From assembly GCA_964583615.1 (NCBI GenBank), contig CAZOWM010000009.1, positions 1 through 64,000 on the forward strand: a DNA stretch of 64,000 nucleotides. Reading direction: 5' to 3'. The notes beneath the pieces were generated by a model. That model saw only the letters and a program-made list of their open reading frames with translations. It made no database searches and was not told where the DNA came from. Each line of letters opens with the position of its first letter. The first letter of the stretch is position 1. A program made the translations under genes and the position numbers. This document shows, piece after piece, positions 6,942 to 14,956 of this stretch. This DNA comes from CAZOWM01 sp964583615. GTDB taxonomy: Bacteria; Spirochaetota; B62-G9; DRHN01.

Positions 6942-7967
6942 ATGATCCGCTTCAACAAACCCACAATAGACAAAAAAGACCTTGAATCCGTCCTGTACTG
7001 CATGATAAACGATGACCTCAACTCCGGTGAATATCTCAAAACATTTTCGGCGGAGCTCGCAAAGAGGATACACCTGTCAAACGTGGCGGTCTTCAATGCA
7101 TATTTCCATTCCTTTGAGAGCATCTTCCACCTTCTGCAGTCTCAGCCGGGTGATGAGGTAATACTGCCGAGCTTTGCCAGATACGGGATTCTTCGCTGCA
7201 TCGAAAAATGCCGTCTGGTTCCTGTTCTGGTGGATGTGGAGGATGATTCATTTTTACCTTCTTTTGAAGAAGTGAAAAGGAAAATCACTCGGAGGACCCG
7301 ATGTATTATTATTTCACAGTTGTTTGGAATACCGTATGAAATTTCCGCATACAAAGAGTTCGGTGTCTCTCTTATAGAAGATGTCGACGGGTCGCTCGAT
7401 TCAATGGTGAATGAGAAAAGAGTTGGAAGTTTCGGTGATTTTGTAACAATGAACTTCAACGACTTTTCCATACTCACCACCGGAACCGGCGGCATGGTCG
7501 CCTCGCAGGATAAACGGCTGAAAATGATGATCCGCTCTTTCAGGGATGATCAAGCCTGGGTGGATTGTCTGATGAGTGATTTCAATGCTTCTCTCGGGAT
7601 ATCGCAGATGAAAAAACTGGAACAAAATATCGCATCGAGAAAAAAGATCGCTGAGTATTACGACAGCGCGGTCTTCGCCTCAAACAGCCAGTTGATAGGA
7701 AGAGCAGAAGGTAAAGAGCTTTCATTTTCAAGCTACGTGGTAAAAACACAAACTCCTTTTCACGAATGTGCGGGTTTTTTTAAAAAATTCGGAATTCCCG
7801 TACACAAGGGAATAGAAAAGCCCCTGCACTCGTATTTGGGGGAGGATGTCAAACGGTTCAGCCGTACCGAAGAACTTTACAACAGTCTGGTTGCGTTTCC
7901 CATATATCCTACTCTTTCAAAGGAAGATATTGAAAAAATCGTGAAGGGAATCCGGGCAGTTCTCTAG
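6942..7967 (+). CDS. DegT/DnrJ/EryC1/StrS-fold protein without the PLP lysine
   Basis: 341 residues, slightly short for sugar aminotransferases (about 370). Family features are the PGDEVILPSFAR segment (69-80), VPVLVDVEDDSFLP, IISQLFGIPYE, IEDVDGSL (145-152, Asp147 matching the PLP-nitrogen Asp) and VGSFGDFVTMNFNDFSILTTGTGGMV (161-186). In active enzymes the last motif reads S-F-x-x-x-K-x-x-T-T-G, where Lys forms the Schiff base. Here Ser176 replaces it, and the Gln that stacks on PLP three residues after the Asp is Gly150. So the protein keeps the fold but very likely is not an aminotransferase. Start ATG 6942 has AGGGGAAA just upstream. It follows the GlgC-like gene by 20 bases. Confidence 0.8.
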   Translation: MIRFNKPTIDKKDLESVLYCMINDDLNSGEYLKTFSAELAKRIHLSNVAVFNAYFHSFESIFHLLQSQPGDEVILPSFARYGILRCIEKCRLVPVLVDVEDDSFLPSFEEVKRKITRRTRCIIISQLFGIPYEISAYKEFGVSLIEDVDGSLDSMVNEKRVGSFGDFVTMNFNDFSILTTGTGGMVASQDKRLKMMIRSFRDDQAWVDCLMSDFNASLGISQMKKLEQNIASRKKIAEYYDSAVFASNSQLIGRAEGKELSFSSYVVKTQTPFHECAGFFKKFGIPVHKGIEKPLHSYLGEDVKRFSRTEELYNSLVAFPIYPTLSKEDIEKIVKGIRAVL

Positions 7968-8096
7968 ATTGAAAAGAAATTTCGAAGGACATTTCGAAAG
8001 AAAGAGCATTCGTGCGGTGTTTTTATACTATGTGAAACGCGGCAGGTATTGATACGCCGCTGTTCAGTCGACAGTCCAAGAATTGATGAAAGAGGC

Positions 8097-8942
8097 ATGC
8101 ATGTGAAACTTATAGGAATTGTCATAAAAGAAAAGAGCCCACGGGCAAAGGAGGCCGCGGAAAATCTTATCTCTTATCTTGAAACGCAATCCCTTGAATT
8201 CATTGTCATCGCTTCCAGAAAGGGAAACATCGGAGACACGGTGCAGAGAAAAATACCGGATTGTGATCTCTGCATCACTTTCGGGGGCGACGGCACACTT
8301 CTGTTCGCCGCCCGCGTGTTTTCACCCTATGGGATTCCAATTGTGGGAATAAATCTCGGAGGTCTTGGGTTCATCACGGAGTTTCGCGAAAGTGAAGTAA
8401 CTGAATGTGTGGAGTGTTTTTTGCGTGAGGATTTTACCCTCGAGAAAAGAATTATGATTGACGTGCAAATATTCAGGGAAAAAAAGGAGATGTTTCAGAG
8501 TACGGGTCTCAATGATTTGGTGGTGAGCACCGGAGGAATTTCACGGCTTATAGAGCTTGGAGTTTTCAGCGGGCGTAAGTTTATTGGTTCCTACAGGGCT
8601 GACGGCATAATTGTCGCCACACCGACGGGTTCGACTGCATATTCTCTTTCTGCGGGCGGGCCTATACTCGAGCCGATGATGGAGGCGTTCGTGATCAGTC
8701 CGATTTGTCCCCATTCGCTGGGAGCCAGACCTCTTGTAGTGCCGTCGAATGAAGAAGTAAAAATCAACATTCTGTCCGATAATCGAGAGATAGTCGGTAC
8801 CGTTGACGGTCAGATTGCCATACAGCTTCGGTGCAATGACGAGATATACATCCGCCAGTCACAAGTTGTGACTACCCTGATATCCCTCAACAAGAGAAGC
8901 TTTTATGACATTGTGAGTGCAAAGTTGTCGTGGAAAGGATGA
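8097..8942 (+). CDS. nadK: NAD kinase
   Basis: 281 residues. Phosphorylates NAD to NADP, the sole route to NADP in bacteria. Diagnostic motifs: FGGDGTLLFAARVF (62-75), VGINLGGLGFITEF, GLNDLVVSTGG, FIGSYRADGIIVATPTGSTAYSLSAGGPI and SPICPHSLGARPLVV. Two starts are possible: ATG 8097 and GTG 8103. AGAGG (8091-8095) is one base from the former and seven from the latter, so the GTG may be the true start. The stop is followed one base later by recN. Confidence 0.95.
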   Translation: MHVKLIGIVIKEKSPRAKEAAENLISYLETQSLEFIVIASRKGNIGDTVQRKIPDCDLCITFGGDGTLLFAARVFSPYGIPIVGINLGGLGFITEFRESEVTECVECFLREDFTLEKRIMIDVQIFREKKEMFQSTGLNDLVVSTGGISRLIELGVFSGRKFIGSYRADGIIVATPTGSTAYSLSAGGPILEPMMEAFVISPICPHSLGARPLVVPSNEEVKINILSDNREIVGTVDGQIAIQLRCNDEIYIRQSQVVTTLISLNKRSFYDIVSAKLSWKG

Positions 8943-8943
8943 A

Positions 8944-10668
8944 ATGTTAAAAGAGCTCTATATAAAAAATTACGCATTGATCGAGGAGATGACAATCGCT
9001 TTCAGTGAGAACCTAACGGTACTGTCGGGAGAGACCGGAGCCGGCAAGTCTATTATCGTAGGGGCGCTCGGGCTTATTCTTGGCGAAAAAGCAAAGACGT
9101 CTTCAATCCGCTCGGGAACCGAGCACTGTATTGTGGAGGGAAGGTTTCATCTTGCGAAAGGGCATCCGGTTGCGCGAAGGATGGCCGAACTGGGAATCGC
9201 AGGGGTTGAGGAGGAAGGCGCGGTCATCAGAAGAGTAATTTCTACGAGTGGGACTTCGAAGTGTTATGTCAACGGCCTGCAGGTTGCTGTAAAGGATCTC
9301 CGGGATGTCACCGGAATTCTCGTCGATATACACGGGCAGCATGAGCATCAGTCACTCCTCAGCGTGAGGAACCACCTTTTTTTGCTCGATCAATACGGAA
9401 AACTTAAAAAAGAGCTCGGAGCGTATCAGCAGAGTTATAAAAAAATCCTCCATTTGATAACTGAACTCGAAGCACGGAGAATGGATGAGAGAGAAAAAGA
9501 AAGAAGGATAGACATACTACGGTATTCTCTCAATGAGATCGAGCAGGCTCATCTTGTTGAGGAAGAGGACACCGAGCTCGAAAACCAATACAGGGTCCTG
9601 AAAAATTATGATCAGCTCGTGACATCGGTGCAAAACTCGTACAGTCTCCTCAGGCTCCATGACGATTCTTCGCTTACCATGCTCGAGAGTGCACTTCAGG
9701 AACTGGGCGGTGTAAAGGATTTCTCGGAGGAAATTCATGAGCCTGTGCAGGAGCTTGAAAACGCGAAGCTCATCATTGAGGAAGCCGCAATGAGCCTGAA
9801 AAATTATATCGACAGCATTGAATACGAACCGGGACTCATCGACAGAATCCAGCAGCGTCTTGCACTCATTAAAAATTTGAAAAAAAAGTACGGGGATTCG
9901 ATTCCGGAAATACAGCAGTACGCGCAGAAGTGCAGAACAGAGCTTGACGAACTTGAAATGCATGACGATATTTTGAAGGATTTCCAGCTTCAGCTCGATA
10001 AGGAGTACGCATGTGCACAGCAGCTCGCTCTCACACTGTCTGCGCAGCGGAGAGTCGCAGCGCATACGCTCGAGGAGAGCATTAAGAGCGAACTCGCATT
10101 TTTGCACATGAAGAAGGCACGCTTCAAGGTGAATATCTCCTATAAATCATCGGATGAGGGAAGAGTGCTCATTGATGGCAAGAGATATGAACTGATGCAG
10201 AGCGGGCTTGACAGGGTGGAGTTCATGATCTCCACAAACGTGGGGGAGCCTTTGCTGCCTTTGAAAAATGTCGCATCCGGCGGTGAGCTGTCCCGCGTCA
10301 TGCTCGCAATTAAAACCGTTTTGGGGAGTGTGGATCCGATTGTGACATTCGTTTTCGATGAAATTGATGCGGGGATCGGTGGAAGGGTTTCATGGGCGGT
10401 AGGCAACAGACTGCGAAGCTTGTCGAGGTATAAACAGATTCTGTGTGTCACACATCAGGCTCAAATTGCCTCGAAAGCTGATCTCAACCTGCGGGTGGCG
10501 AAAAAGAGCAAGGACAACAGAACAGTGACAGATGTGAAACTACTGGATGGTGAACAGAGGATTGAGGAAATTGCACGGATGATCAGCGGTGACATAATCA
10601 CACAAGCTGCCAGACAGCAGGCACAGGAAATGATTAATGAAACACTTGCGAATATACAAAATAGCTAA
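8944..10668 (+). CDS. recN: DNA repair protein RecN
   Basis: 574 residues, near the usual 550-560. SMC-like ATPase acting in double-strand-break repair. Walker A GETGAGKS at residues 29-36 within an ABC/SMC head, two central coiled-coil stretches (about 160-215 and 330-375), and the C-terminal half-head with ASGGELSRVMLAIK signature and FVFDEIDAGIGG Walker B, then LCVTHQAQIAS. Start ATG 8944 is chosen over a start 27 bases upstream inside nadK because GGAAAGG precedes it and the protein then begins with the typical LKELYIKNYALIE. Last gene of the rsmE group; no clear terminator hairpin follows. Confidence 0.95.
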   Translation: MLKELYIKNYALIEEMTIAFSENLTVLSGETGAGKSIIVGALGLILGEKAKTSSIRSGTEHCIVEGRFHLAKGHPVARRMAELGIAGVEEEGAVIRRVISTSGTSKCYVNGLQVAVKDLRDVTGILVDIHGQHEHQSLLSVRNHLFLLDQYGKLKKELGAYQQSYKKILHLITELEARRMDEREKERRIDILRYSLNEIEQAHLVEEEDTELENQYRVLKNYDQLVTSVQNSYSLLRLHDDSSLTMLESALQELGGVKDFSEEIHEPVQELENAKLIIEEAAMSLKNYIDSIEYEPGLIDRIQQRLALIKNLKKKYGDSIPEIQQYAQKCRTELDELEMHDDILKDFQLQLDKEYACAQQLALTLSAQRRVAAHTLEESIKSELAFLHMKKARFKVNISYKSSDEGRVLIDGKRYELMQSGLDRVEFMISTNVGEPLLPLKNVASGGELSRVMLAIKTVLGSVDPIVTFVFDEIDAGIGGRVSWAVGNRLRSLSRYKQILCVTHQAQIASKADLNLRVAKKSKDNRTVTDVKLLDGEQRIEEIARMISGDIITQAARQQAQEMINETLANIQNS

Positions 10669-10882
10669 TAATTAGGGTGAATGTCGAATTTCATACATCG
10701 GCCTGAAAATGTAACATTCACGCATACATTGCATGCTCATTTTGAGAACTTCGGATAAGAGACGTCGGTATATTCAGTGTTTTTCACTAAAATAAATGCT
10801 TTTCCCAAATATATTGAAAAACTCGAAGTTCGACCTAATTACTATTTTTTACCCTAATATGTGCACCTCAAGCGGAAAAAAA

Positions 10883-10911
10883 TTGTGTGTTGTGTGTGAT
10901 TGCTGTATAAT
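10883..10911 (+). promoter_or_regulatory. Sigma-70-type promoter for the 10927 gene
   Basis: -35 TTGTGT (10883-10888), 17-base spacer, -10 TATAAT (10906-10911), with a second overlapping TATAAT at 10912-10917. It lies in a 258-base AT-rich gap after recN and probably drives the group of orphan genes that follows. The leader would be very short. Nothing else is recognisable in the gap beyond short palindromes such as CGAAGTTCG near 10827. Confidence 0.6.
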
Positions 10912-10926
10912 TATAATAGGGATAAA

Positions 10927-11622
10927 ATGTGTTTTATATATAAGGATAAAAAAACAGTGAAAAAGATGATAATTTTCAGTGCGGTGTTGCTTAGTGTTAC
11001 CATGACATGTATCGGTGCGCTCTCCGATATGGGTATCATGGAAGTGTACAAAAACATAGAGGCGAAGTCTAAAGTCATTACTCCCGAATCTTACAGGGTG
11101 AATGTCGAAAATGAAAAATTTCGAGAGGCCCTTGCAGAACTTCCCGAAGAACTCCTTACCGGTGAGGGGGAACCGTCGGTTTTAGTGAGCTTCCGAAAGG
11201 GAGAAGGGGTAAATATCACGATCGAAAATATTGACGAAGAATACGCGTCGATATTCTCTTACATAGAGGATTATTTTAAATTTTCAGGTATTTCGAAAGT
11301 TCAGAATCCCGTTGAGTTCAAGGAGATCATCGACAAGGGGAAGGTTGAACTCTACAAAGAGAACGAGGATTCGATTGTTGTCAAGGCATGGGATCCGGAA
11401 AAGGAAGAAAAGGACGACAACTATGCGCTTTTTTACCTTGAAAAGCGCAACTGGATCATCACAAAGGCACAGTACTTCCTGGACGGGAGCCCATTTGTTG
11501 AGGCTGAAAACTGCTACAGAAAATACGGAAAATACTATATGCCGTACAAGATCGTGCTCACTTCTCTGAATGAAGAGAGCGCTGATGAGTTTATATTCAG
11601 GGATTACCAATTTAACAAATAG
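10927..11622 (+). CDS. Exported protein of unknown function, possibly LolA/LppX-like
   Basis: 231 residues from ATG 10927. An N-region with KDKKTVKK is followed by a hydrophobic core (about residues 14-33) ending in CIGALS, a plausible Sec signal peptide; it lacks a clear lipobox. The mature part alternates short beta-like stretches (VLVSFRKGEGVNITIENI, DSIVVKAWDPEKEEKDDNYA, WIITKAQYFLDG, YYMPYKIVLTSL). This resembles the half-barrel LolA/LppX type of lipoprotein-handling proteins, but this is only an impression of the pattern. A further start at ATG 10966 would shorten the signal peptide. The next gene begins 41 bases on. Confidence 0.65.
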   Translation: MCFIYKDKKTVKKMIIFSAVLLSVTMTCIGALSDMGIMEVYKNIEAKSKVITPESYRVNVENEKFREALAELPEELLTGEGEPSVLVSFRKGEGVNITIENIDEEYASIFSYIEDYFKFSGISKVQNPVEFKEIIDKGKVELYKENEDSIVVKAWDPEKEEKDDNYALFYLEKRNWIITKAQYFLDGSPFVEAENCYRKYGKYYMPYKIVLTSLNEESADEFIFRDYQFNK

Positions 11623-11662
11623 ATACGTTTTTCACCTCAGCGTGCTGTTTGGAGGAAAAAAC

Positions 11663-11866
11663 GTGTCAACCAAGGAGCAGGCGATGAGTGATATTTCAGA
11701 TACATCAGCAATTGTTCCCTATCCACAGGACATTATTTCAGATGTTGCTGAGCAGGAAGATACGCGGCAGGAAAACGGGGAAGGGGAAAATGAAAATGTG
11801 ATCCACAACGAGACGCGGGAATACAGCGAAGAATACATAGGCAGAAACATCGATGAGACTGTGTAG
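11663..11866 (+). CDS. Small acidic hypothetical protein
   Basis: 67 residues from GTG 11663, with GGAGG seven bases upstream. The protein is acidic (many Glu and Asp, e.g. DVAEQEDTRQENGEGENENV) and looks mostly disordered, with no signal peptide or membrane segment. Not recognised. It lies between two other spirochaete-type orphan genes on the same strand, 20 bases before the next gene, and is probably co-transcribed with them. It could be a short regulator or a linker protein; no function can be read from the sequence. Confidence 0.55.
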   Translation: MSTKEQAMSDISDTSAIVPYPQDIISDVAEQEDTRQENGEGENENVIHNETREYSEEYIGRNIDETV

Positions 11867-11886
11867 CATGTTTTTAGGAAAACGGA

Positions 11887-12720
11887 ATGCCGGCTGATAG
11901 GGAGAACAAACGAGCCTTTACGGACGAGACGAACTATCTCAAGAGAAAAGTTGACGAGATATATCAGAAGATCAAATATCTCGAAACGAAGACAGAAGAA
12001 CAAGAAAACCTCAAGAAGATAAGGATTGCCTCGCATTACATTGACATCGTTTCGATCCACTGTGCTATGACAGACCTGAGCGTAAATTTGCTGAATCATA
12101 AAAACGAATCCTATCTCGATGCCGGAAGAAAGGCGTTGTACAAGGCGATCATCGTTTTGGAGGAAATAGTATCGAATACAGTGGATATGCCGCTTGGAGA
12201 AAATTATGAGCTTCTCGCTTCATTGGAAAGTTTCTCCGATGGCGACAGGCTCGGTTTTATACGAAAGCTGGGGTACACGATTTCACTTATTGAAGACAGG
12301 TACGGAAAAAATTCAAAGTGGAAATGGAGTTTCGTAGAGATGGAAGGCAGATATGCCGTTATCGCAAAAAACCTTTTTGATTTCCGCTCCTATCAAAAGA
12401 AAAATGATCCAAATATCGAGGGATTTGATGACCGCTACGATTACCTTTTCCTGGTTAAGGACTTCTTGATTGATGCGAGCAATCGATATCGCGAGAAGTA
12501 TGAGCTGACGAACCACAGTACAGAGGACATGAGGAAGGCCATCGAGTACCTCAGAGCACTCAAAAGGGTACACATCCTCTTTAACGAGACGAATGAAGTG
12601 CAGAATGTAGCAAAACGAATAGAGCTCTGGACTCAGAAGTTTGAAGCAGATATAAAGGCAAAAGAACAAAAGATGAAGCTCAAAGCCCATGAAGAAATGA
12701 AAAACCGGGTAAAAAATTAA
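11887..12720 (+). CDS. Helical cytoplasmic protein of unknown function
   Basis: 277 residues, strongly helical, with coiled-coil stretches at about 15-45 and 240-277 (KRKVDEIYQKIKYLETKTEE and KFEADIKAKEQKMKLKAHEE). No signal peptide or membrane segment. Not recognised beyond resembling uncharacterised spirochaete proteins found upstream of dprA. Last gene of the group started by the promoter at 10883; a 176-base AT-rich gap with a new promoter follows. Confidence 0.7.
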   Translation: MPADRENKRAFTDETNYLKRKVDEIYQKIKYLETKTEEQENLKKIRIASHYIDIVSIHCAMTDLSVNLLNHKNESYLDAGRKALYKAIIVLEEIVSNTVDMPLGENYELLASLESFSDGDRLGFIRKLGYTISLIEDRYGKNSKWKWSFVEMEGRYAVIAKNLFDFRSYQKKNDPNIEGFDDRYDYLFLVKDFLIDASNRYREKYELTNHSTEDMRKAIEYLRALKRVHILFNETNEVQNVAKRIELWTQKFEADIKAKEQKMKLKAHEEMKNRVKN

Positions 12721-12804
12721 ACGAAGACTTTCCACAGACTTCCCCCTGAAAGAAATCATGCACTTTTCTTGTTAAAAAATTATGGGAAATAATGAGAAAT
12801 ATAC

Positions 12805-12832
12805 TTGACAATATTTTTTATAATATTATAAT
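12805..12832 (+). promoter_or_regulatory. Strong sigma-70-type promoter with palindromic -10 region
   Basis: -35 TTGACA (12805-12810), 16-base spacer, -10 TATAAT (12827-12832). The -10 lies inside a perfect 14-base palindrome, AATATTATAATATT (12822-12835). It precedes the HTH gene and probably also drives the lipoprotein, dprA and topA. Confidence 0.7.
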
Positions 12833-12872
12833 ATTGGTTGTTTTTTTTTATAATAATTTATAAAAATCTACC

Positions 12873-12886
12873 ATAATTAGAATTAT
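12873..12886. repeat. AT-rich inverted repeat next to the HTH gene start
   Basis: ATAATT-AG-AATTAT, two perfect six-base arms, ten bases before ATG 12897. Together with the palindrome over the -10 box it could form a pair of operators for the HTH protein encoded next. This is inferred from position and symmetry only. Confidence 0.4.
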
Positions 12887-12896
12887 TGACAAAGAG

Positions 12897-13154
12897 ATGA
12901 AGAGAGATACTTCCCATGAGGTGAATATGAGCAGCGAATACACCGAAGAATTGAAGAACGCGCTGTTGGAGAAGGAACTCAACAGAATGCTCACAATCAC
13001 GGAAGCTGCTGAGCTTCTTGGTGTCAGCTGCACATCTTTGAGGCGGTATGCGAATGAGGGAAAAATCAAGGCTTACAGGGTTGGATCAGGCCGTCACAGG
13101 CGTTTTAGAAAGAGGGATGTTCTCATCTACCTGGAACAGAACAGCATGCTGTAG
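12897..13154 (+). CDS. Excisionase/MerR-type helix-turn-helix DNA-binding protein
   Basis: 85 residues. The second half (about 32-83) is a winged-helix domain of the excisionase (HTH_17) type: MLTITEAAELLGVSCTSLRR, then YANEGKIKAYRVGSGRHRRF and the ending RKRDVLIYLE. The first 30 residues form a charged helix, perhaps for dimerisation. ATG 12927 is an alternative start, preceded by GAGGTG. Despite the family name there is no phage context; small regulators of this type are common in spirochaetes. It may control its own AT-rich promoter. The lipoprotein gene overlaps its end in another frame. Confidence 0.75.
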   Translation: MKRDTSHEVNMSSEYTEELKNALLEKELNRMLTITEAAELLGVSCTSLRRYANEGKIKAYRVGSGRHRRFRKRDVLIYLEQNSML

Positions 13155-13866
13155 GCGTACGATTGAGATTTTCTTCCTCTCCTTTTTTCTGGTCTTTGCT
13201 GCAGGATGTGGGAACCTGAACGAGAGGAAAACCATATGGAAAACAAACAAGATACTTGGGCAGAAAACCAAGGACATCGATGAGCTGCAGGCAGTCAGGG
13301 GGGATTTGAAAAGGATCATTCACAGAAAAATCCAGGCTGTGGAACTTCTTGAAACTGCGGACAGGGCGCTGGCGAGGAAATACATGAACATCGGAAGCTA
13401 TAATCTTGCAGAGGAGGTTTTAAAGGAAGCAGAGTACCTCAAGCCGAACAGTGCTTTCATAAAAAAGGAGCTGGGCGAGTGCTATTATTTCCTTGCTCAG
13501 TCTGCAGTAGGCCCGGAGGACGATGAGAAGTATTTTTCGTTGTCGAGACAGTATTATGAAGCATCTTTGTCGCTCGATCCCGATTTTCTGTTTGCCCGCT
13601 ACGGCATGGGGCTGCTGCTGTTTTTCGGATTCAACGATGTTTCAGGTGCAATCGAAGAGATGAAGAGGATACTCGCAACGGAGCCCGATAATGTGGATGC
13701 CCATTTTGCCCTCGGGCGATTTTACTATGAGGCAAACGAGCTCGGGAAATCTTTGGGCGAATATATTGCAATCACACGAATTCTGCCGCAGGGCTCTGAA
13801 AAACGGAAAAAGGCAGAACAAAATATACTCAGAATTAACTCTGAGCTGGGGGTCGAAGTTGACTGA
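13117..13866 (+). CDS. TPR lipoprotein
   Basis: About 249 residues if it begins at ATG 13117, inside the end of the HTH gene. A basic N-region with a Cys-Cys-Arg-Arg stretch leads to the hydrophobic run IEIFFLSFFLVFAAGCGN. The FAAGC is a good lipobox, so the mature protein would be lipid-anchored at Cys33. Three to four TPR units follow from about residue 75 to 230 (YNLAEEVLKEAEYLKPNSAF, YEASLSLDPDFLFARYGMG, MKRILATEPDNVDAHFALGR). A rare start codon closer to the signal peptide (ATT near 13161) cannot be excluded. The stop overlaps the dprA start, which suggests coupling. Confidence 0.75.
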   Translation: MFSSTWNRTACCRRTIEIFFLSFFLVFAAGCGNLNERKTIWKTNKILGQKTKDIDELQAVRGDLKRIIHRKIQAVELLETADRALARKYMNIGSYNLAEEVLKEAEYLKPNSAFIKKELGECYYFLAQSAVGPEDDEKYFSLSRQYYEASLSLDPDFLFARYGMGLLLFFGFNDVSGAIEEMKRILATEPDNVDAHFALGRFYYEANELGKSLGEYIAITRILPQGSEKRKKAEQNILRINSELGVEVD

Positions 13867-14956
13867 AGAGTGTCTTTTTATCATACTTTTTAATAGAGTG
13901 ACGAACTACACTCCGATGCAAAAGGCAGCTCTTCTACAGAAATATTGCACTGCACACCGTGTGCTTGAGATGCAGAAAAATGCCGAGGCCGCATTCGGAA
14001 AGCCGTTTAGAGTAGACGGTGAACCTTTCGTAATGAAGAAAGAAATGGCGAACGCGCAACGGGAGTTCGAATTTTATAAAGAGAATCATATTGAAGTGAT
14101 CGACATGGGCAGCAGCCTTTATCCCGATCGATTGAAGAACATCCCCGACCCTCCGGTCGTGATATTCGCGTGCGGGAACAGCTCGCTTCTGCGGCGCGGC
14201 GTGCCTGTAGGAATTGTAGGCTCGAGAAAGGCGTCCAACGGCGGGCTGAATCTTGCGTACAGCGTTGCACGGAGGCTTTCAATAAACGATGTTTCGGTCG
14301 TGAGCGGTCTTGCCTCCGGTATCGATTCCTTTGCCCACAGAGGGGCTCTTGATGGAAGCGGTGCCACCATTGCTGTTTTGGGAAACGGAATCGATATTGT
14401 GTATCCGAGGGAAAACAGAGAGGTGTACGAACGCATAAAACAAACGGGGGTGCTTGTCTCAGAGTTTCCTCTCGGGACACGTCCTTTGAAGTGGAACTTT
14501 CCAAAGAGAAACAGGATCATCAGTGGGCTGTCTGTCGGGGTGCTCATTGTTGAAGCTGCGCTCACATCAGGGGCACTCATCACCGCACAATTCGCTCTTG
14601 ATCAGGGGAGAGAGGTGATGGCATTTCCCGGACGAGCGGCATCAGAAAACTTCGGGGGAAACAACAGGTTGATAAAGGAAGGCGCGCATCTTGTTGAAAG
14701 CGCCGAGGATATTTTGCAGATCATCGGAAAAGAGGTGGGAGAAGGGGGGAAAAGTACGCGGATGGCGCTTACACCGCTCGAGGAGGATATCCTGCACGTC
14801 ATTGGAGACGACAGGGTGAGTCTGGAGGAAATCGAGAAGGTGGTGAAAAAGCCGATTTCGAAAGTCCTCTCTGCATTGATTATGCTCGAGTTGAAAAATG
14901 CAGTTGTCCGGTATCCGGGAAAAATATTTTCGAGAGTGAGCGGTTATGGAGAATAA
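13859..14956 (+). CDS. dprA: DNA processing protein DprA
   Basis: 365 residues from TTG 13859, preceded by a G-rich ribosome-binding stretch and overlapping the lipoprotein stop by eight bases. DprA (Smf) binds single-stranded DNA and loads RecA during uptake of DNA. The Rossmann-like core is clear: VGIVGSRKASNGGLNLAYSV, VVSGLASGIDSFAHRGAL, TIAVLGNGIDIVYPREN, LVSEFPLGTRPLKWNFPKRN, RIISGLSVGVLIVEA, GREVMAFPGRA and GGNNRLIKEGAHLV. An N-terminal helical extension and a C-terminal winged-helix part (about 305-360) complete the usual layout. It overlaps topA by 11 bases. Confidence 0.93.
   Translation: MTEECLFIILFNRVTNYTPMQKAALLQKYCTAHRVLEMQKNAEAAFGKPFRVDGEPFVMKKEMANAQREFEFYKENHIEVIDMGSSLYPDRLKNIPDPPVVIFACGNSSLLRRGVPVGIVGSRKASNGGLNLAYSVARRLSINDVSVVSGLASGIDSFAHRGALDGSGATIAVLGNGIDIVYPRENREVYERIKQTGVLVSEFPLGTRPLKWNFPKRNRIISGLSVGVLIVEAALTSGALITAQFALDQGREVMAFPGRAASENFGGNNRLIKEGAHLVESAEDILQIIGKEVGEGGKSTRMALTPLEEDILHVIGDDRVSLEEIEKVVKKPISKVLSALIMLELKNAVVRYPGKIFSRVSGYGE

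Noticed and set aside
12780..12896. AT-rich palindromic stretch as a replication origin
   Set aside because: No DnaA boxes or origin genes were seen; a promoter with operators explains the sequence better.
12897..13154. Excisionase-like gene as evidence of a prophage
   Set aside because: Only the HTH fold is of that type; neighbours are a lipoprotein and dprA and no phage genes are present.
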